Shown here piece by piece: positions 60,503-64,000 of a stretch of 64,000 nt of DNA; within the stretch, counting starts at the first letter, position 1; each line of letters starts with the position of its first letter. The notes beneath the pieces were generated by a model that saw nothing but the letters and a program-made list of their open reading frames with translations, ran no database searches and was not told the origin of the DNA. The position numbers and the translations under genes are program-made. The stretch comes from JBCCCJ01 sp039029315 (lineage in GTDB: Bacteria > Bacteroidota > Bacteroidia > J057). The DNA is taken from the NCBI GenBank assembly GCA_039029315.1, contig JBCCGK010000013.1, forward strand, positions 98,798 through 162,797, given 5' to 3'.

Positions 60503-62674
60503 ATGAAACATCTCATCATATTTCTTGTAGCAATATTCTTCGCTGCACACCTCACTGCCCAAAATGTAGGCATCAATACCACCAATCCGGAAGAGACCTT
60601 GGATGTCAATGGCACTGTCAAAATCAACAGCCTGAATGGCATCACCACTCAAATGGTAGTGGCTGACACAGCAGGAAAATTATCGGTACAAGCTATTCCT
60701 TCTAATTCTGCTTTGGTCGATGCAGATGGGGATACCCAGATCCAGGTCGAAGAAAGCGCGGATGAAGATGTCATCCGATTCGATCTGGGAGGAGCAGAAA
60801 AAATGTTGCTTAGGCAAAATCCCAATGGAGATGCGGTCCTACAGTTTCCGAACAATGGAAGCAATATCTTTATCGGGGAAAATTCAGGTACAGACAATAC
60901 AGGGGGATTTTCCAATTTGTTTATCGGATCTCGTACAGGGAACGCCATGACTTCCGGGTTCAACAACACTATTTTGGGCAATTCTGCCGGACATTTTCTA
61001 ACAGGAGGTCTTGCCAACACCTTTGTAGGAGACTCTGCTGGAGCAACCATTAGCTCTGCCAATTTCAATACCCATATCGGCCATGCCGCAGGTGCCTATA
61101 ATCCTGGCAGCAACAATACCTTCCTCGGCTATCAGACAGGATGGTTCTCCAATGGCAGCGACAATGTCTTCCTAGGGTCCAATGCTGGCATGTTTGAAAC
61201 GGGTTCCAACAAACTCATCATTGAGAACAGCGACTCTTCTAGCCCATTGGTCTATGGAGAATTTGATACGGATTTGTTCCAGGTCAATGGGACGATGAAG
61301 GTGAGCAGTCTCAGTGGAACGGGAACCCAAATGGTGGTGTCTGATGCGGCTGGAAATCTGTCCGCACAAGCCTTGCCAGGAACTGCCACTCTTCTGGAAG
61401 ATGGAGATGCAGACACAAAAATACAGGTAGAAGAAACTGTAGATGATGACATCATCCGATTTGATATTGAAGGAACAGAAAGGTTTATTTTTTCTGCAAA
61501 TGCCGGGGGCAATTCTTTGATTTCTTTCCCGAATACCAATGGAAATGTTGTTCTTGGAGAAAATGCTGGAACTCCTTTGACAACAGGTTCCTCGAATACT
61601 GTCATCGGCACAGAAGCAGGTTCAGCAATATCTACTGGTTTTCTGAACACTTTCATTGGGAGGCGAAGTGGACAATCTACTGTTGGTTCTGGAGACAATA
61701 CCTTTGTAGGAGGCTTTTCGGGAGCAGATAATGTTTCTGGTGGAGAAAATGTTTTCCTGGGTAGTTTCACAGGAGAAAGAAACATTGATGGTAGTTTCAA
61801 TTCATTTATTGGACGTTACGCCGGTAGATTTCATACAACTGGAAATAACAATACATTTGTGGGCTATGGATCTGGACTCAACAATCTAACAGGATCAGGG
61901 AATGTTTTTCTAGGTCAAAATGCAGGTGGGAATGAAACGGGTAGCAATCGCTTGTACATTGATAATTCAAATTCTTCCTCTCCCCTTCTCTATGGAGAAT
62001 TCGACAATGACATTCTCGCTGTGAATGCTCAGATGAAGATCTCTTCCTCTTCTTCTACCGAAGCAGTTTTGATGAACAACAATGTCTATAAAAAATCGGC
62101 GAATGCAGATCAAGTTTTTGGGACAGGAGGTGGGGCATCAGACTTTATCCTGGCTTCCAAAGAATTGCAATCGGAGGGCTCTGGGGTTCATGGTGACGGA
62201 GACAAAATCACTTTCTGGTCTCCCGGAGATGGCGTAACGGGCTTTTCGGGTGGACTTGCCTTCTTTTTGGATGAAGATGCGATGGATGCAACAAATACCA
62301 ATCCATATGATAACAATGCCGTCAAAATTTGGCTCAACTCCGCTGGAACCTGGCAAGTATCCGATGAGCGACGCAAGAGCAATATCCAGCCGCTTGAGAA
62401 TGCGATGGATAAAGTCATGAATCTGAATGGTTATACCTACGAGTTCGCCCCAAATAAACAGGAAATAGCCAAAGGTCAGCAAGCTATTCCAGCAGCAGGA
62501 GTGATGGCTCAGGATCTGAAAAAAGTGCTGCCTGAAGCAGTCAATGAAACAGAATCGGGCGACTATTTTGTGAATTACTCTGCCATTGTTCCACTACTTA
62601 TAGAGGCACTCAAAGATCAACAAGAAGAGATCGATCTACTGAAAGGACAGCTCCAGTCCATGCAAAAAAAGTAG
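60503..62674 (+). CDS. YadA-head-like beta-roll protein with S74 chaperone domain, paralogue 2
   Basis: 723 aa. The first 40 residues match paralogue 1 closely (QNVGINTTNPEETLDVNG). Two beta-roll blocks are present, about 120-260 and 345-510, each followed by a GEFD segment (SPLVYGEF and SPLLYGEF), so a roughly 250-residue module is duplicated inside the gene. The S74 domain has SDERRKSNIQPLENAMDK and AAGVMAQDLKKVLPEAV, then a terminal coiled coil. It arose by tandem duplication with paralogue 1. Likely a longer version of the same trimeric fibre type. Confidence 0.86.
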   Translation: MKHLIIFLVAIFFAAHLTAQNVGINTTNPEETLDVNGTVKINSLNGITTQMVVADTAGKLSVQAIPSNSALVDADGDTQIQVEESADEDVIRFDLGGAEKMLLRQNPNGDAVLQFPNNGSNIFIGENSGTDNTGGFSNLFIGSRTGNAMTSGFNNTILGNSAGHFLTGGLANTFVGDSAGATISSANFNTHIGHAAGAYNPGSNNTFLGYQTGWFSNGSDNVFLGSNAGMFETGSNKLIIENSDSSSPLVYGEFDTDLFQVNGTMKVSSLSGTGTQMVVSDAAGNLSAQALPGTATLLEDGDADTKIQVEETVDDDIIRFDIEGTERFIFSANAGGNSLISFPNTNGNVVLGENAGTPLTTGSSNTVIGTEAGSAISTGFLNTFIGRRSGQSTVGSGDNTFVGGFSGADNVSGGENVFLGSFTGERNIDGSFNSFIGRYAGRFHTTGNNNTFVGYGSGLNNLTGSGNVFLGQNAGGNETGSNRLYIDNSNSSSPLLYGEFDNDILAVNAQMKISSSSSTEAVLMNNNVYKKSANADQVFGTGGGASDFILASKELQSEGSGVHGDGDKITFWSPGDGVTGFSGGLAFFLDEDAMDATNTNPYDNNAVKIWLNSAGTWQVSDERRKSNIQPLENAMDKVMNLNGYTYEFAPNKQEIAKGQQAIPAAGVMAQDLKKVLPEAVNETESGDYFVNYSAIVPLLIEALKDQQEEIDLLKGQLQSMQKK

Positions 62675-62817
62675 ACAAAGGCTATTGTCTGCATCCAAAA
62701 TTGTTTGGACAACCCGTTTCCAGGCAGCTTGGCAAAAGCAGACGGATTCAAGTTAGCCTACGATGGACACTATAGATACATCGGTTTTGTAAGGATGTAA
62801 TGCCTCTCCATCCTTGG

Positions 62818-62850
62818 GCCGGTTTTCCTCAAGGGAAATCGGCATTTTCT
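62818..62850 (+). terminator. Hairpin terminator
   Basis: GCCGGTTTTCC (62818) and GGGAAATCGGC (ending 62843) pair with two G-T wobbles around TCAA, followed by ATTTTCTT. Located 144 bp after the paralogue 2 stop. Confidence 0.6.
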
Positions 62851-62966
62851 TGTTTGAGGGGAATGTAAGTTTCCTGCAAAATATTCACGGAACATTGAAT
62901 GTTTTGGCGAATTGAACTAATTTAGAAGAGATAGGATTTATCACGCTTGCTCTTAATTTCCATCCT

Positions 62967-63824
62967 ATGCTCAATTTTCTCAAATCTTCTATTGGTACCC
63001 TCTACAGCATGGGGGCATTCGTCATTCTGATTCTGATGATGATTGTTGGGATTCGGTCAGGATTTGGGTTTCCCATTATCACGACCATATTCAGTGCGCT
63101 GGTGGTCATGCTATTTTTTACGGTAATGATGAAACGCCCCAAACTGGTCACCAATCGCCATTTGCCAACCTATGCCATCCCGATATTGCTGAGTTTTGTC
63201 CTTAGCTTGATCAATTCTGCGCCTGAATTCGGAGAACATTGGCTCCCCATTTCCCTCAATGCCTCGCTAGTTGTGGGTTGGTTCCTCTACAATTATGCTT
63301 ATTCTCTGTATCCCGTTCGTTCGCAGTTGTTGAAGGTGGGGGATCATATTCCATTGATGACATTTGAAAATACGCATGGCAATGTCGTGCATTCAGAGAT
63401 GTTTTTGGGCAGTCCATCAGTATTTCTTTTCTATCGGGGGAATTGGTGCCCTCTCTGTATGCTACAGATTGAAGAGATCGCAGCCAAGTACAAAGACATT
63501 GAATCCCTGGGCGCAAAAGTGATCTTGATCAGTCCTCAGCCCCATCATTATAGCAAGGAACTGGCTGAGAAATTCAATCTTGGTTTTCATTTTTTGGTGG
63601 ATGTAGAGAATAAAGTTGCCAAACAATTGGGGATCTTTCATCACAATGGCCTTCCACTTGGCCTGCAAACTCAAGGCTATAAGAATGATACTGTCATGCC
63701 TACTTTGCTCATTACTGATGAAACTGGTCGTATTCTATTTGCAGATTTGACTGATAATTACCGCATCCGGCCAGAACCATCCACCATTCTTCAAGTACTG
63801 AAAGGCAATGAAGTGGTAGCCTAA
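62967..63824 (+). CDS. Membrane-anchored peroxiredoxin/thioredoxin-like protein
   Basis: 285 aa. Four hydrophobic segments in residues 1-110 (ILILMMIVGIRSGFGFPII, IPILLSFVLSLINSA). A redoxin domain begins near 125 (LLKVGDHIPLMTFENTHGNV) and holds FYRGNWCPLCMLQIEEI near residue 160, a Cys-Pro-Leu-Cys pair, plus VMPTLLITDETGRIL. AhpC/TSA-like family; it may reduce peroxides or disulfides at the membrane. Standalone gene, with a terminator upstream and the MITE copy 2 downstream. Confidence 0.83.
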   Translation: MLNFLKSSIGTLYSMGAFVILILMMIVGIRSGFGFPIITTIFSALVVMLFFTVMMKRPKLVTNRHLPTYAIPILLSFVLSLINSAPEFGEHWLPISLNASLVVGWFLYNYAYSLYPVRSQLLKVGDHIPLMTFENTHGNVVHSEMFLGSPSVFLFYRGNWCPLCMLQIEEIAAKYKDIESLGAKVILISPQPHHYSKELAEKFNLGFHFLVDVENKVAKQLGIFHHNGLPLGLQTQGYKNDTVMPTLLITDETGRILFADLTDNYRIRPEPSTILQVLKGNEVVA

Positions 63825-63862
63825 GCAAAGCAACCTTTTGCGACTCTATGCTCTCTAGCTTA

Positions 63863-64000
63863 GAGACTGTTTGAACATCTGTCACTTATTTTTTGTATGC
63901 GTCTTTTTTCCTCATTCTGCGGCTTTTTTTGTTCTCATAGCACCACTATGAGAACAAAAAAGAGCCTTGCCTGAGAAAAAAATACACCATAAAAATTCTC
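63863..64000 (+). mobile_element. 161-bp foldback MITE, copy 2, cut by window end
   Basis: The reverse complement matches copy 1 (8282-8442) over the visible 138 bp at roughly 90 percent by eye. It begins GAGACTGTTT after TTA (TAA when read in the orientation of copy 1), as expected for a TNA target. The central hairpin is intact and one base pair longer than in copy 1 (CATAG/CTATG), because a G-U pair there is G-C here. About 23 bp lie beyond the window. Confidence 0.78.

Noticed and set aside
58842..62674. S74/tail-fibre genes as a prophage remnant
   Set aside because: Both proteins have signal peptides, and no capsid, tail, integrase or lysis gene is nearby.

Overview
The window looks like chromosomal DNA of a Bacteroidota bacterium, most likely a Saprospiria/Lewinella-type marine or sludge heterotroph. 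Supporting signs are two secreted proteins with type IX secretion (T9SS) C-terminal sorting domains, a DUF5686 outer-membrane protein, a LytS/LytTR two-component pair, TAnnTTTG-type -7 boxes, few Shine-Dalgarno sites, and lipoprotein and Sec signals throughout. The lineage below phylum is inference. I see no rRNA, tRNA, CRISPR array, transposase or prophage module.

Layout. 1-5337 (minus strand): a LivM-LivH-LivG-LivF ABC importer followed by a flavodoxin-fold reductase and an acyl-CoA ligase that runs off the left edge. 5497-6237: a DoxX-like membrane protein and a thioredoxin. 6265-14197 (minus): a myo-inositol catabolic cluster iolC-iolA-iolG2-iolD-iolE-iolG1, interrupted between iolD and iolE by a 161-bp foldback MITE. 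IolB and IolJ are not in the window. 14313-16508: a large T9SS protein with thrombospondin-type-3-like calcium repeats. 16721-20064: LytS-type sensor kinase and LytTR regulator. 20271-24086: two unknown genes, then modA-mop-modB-modC for molybdate uptake. 24199-28749: gamma-glutamyltransferase, sodium-coupled amino-acid transporter, 2-oxoglutarate/Fe(II) oxygenase and cupin, closely packed. 28818-31070: hybrid sensor kinase.

31152-37695 holds carbohydrate-related secreted enzymes: a sulfatase with a CBM9-like partner, and divergently a Gfo/Idh oxidoreductase, a SASA-type esterase and a CBM9-serine hydrolase fusion. There is no SusC/SusD pair, so it is not a classic PUL. 37771-42458 (minus): a histone-H1-like lysine-rich protein with a Cys/His tail, a pepsin-like protein with its catalytic Asp residues replaced by His, a beta-barrel, a MOSC protein, an exported Gfo/Idh protein and a small phosphoesterase. 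42528-42658 is a second, unrelated MITE with a clean 8-bp target duplication. 43435-51547: DUF5686 protein, a TetR-lipoprotein pair bracketed by a direct repeat, Crp/Fnr regulator, SRPBCC protein, alpha/beta hydrolase and DEAD-box helicase. 51578-54643: divergent zwf and gnd (oxidative pentose phosphate pathway). 54665-57305: DUF695-like, Uma2-type, bacterial PARG-type and DUF427 proteins.

57603-62674: a second T9SS protein and two tandem paralogues that join YadA-head-like beta-roll repeats to a C-terminal S74 intramolecular chaperone. 62967-63824: membrane-anchored peroxiredoxin-like protein. The right edge (63863-64000) is a second copy of the 161-bp MITE in opposite orientation.

Most interesting for follow-up: the two foldback MITE families, the repeat-bracketed TetR cassette, the YadA-head/S74 pair, the His-substituted protease-like protein and the histone-like zinc-tail protein.
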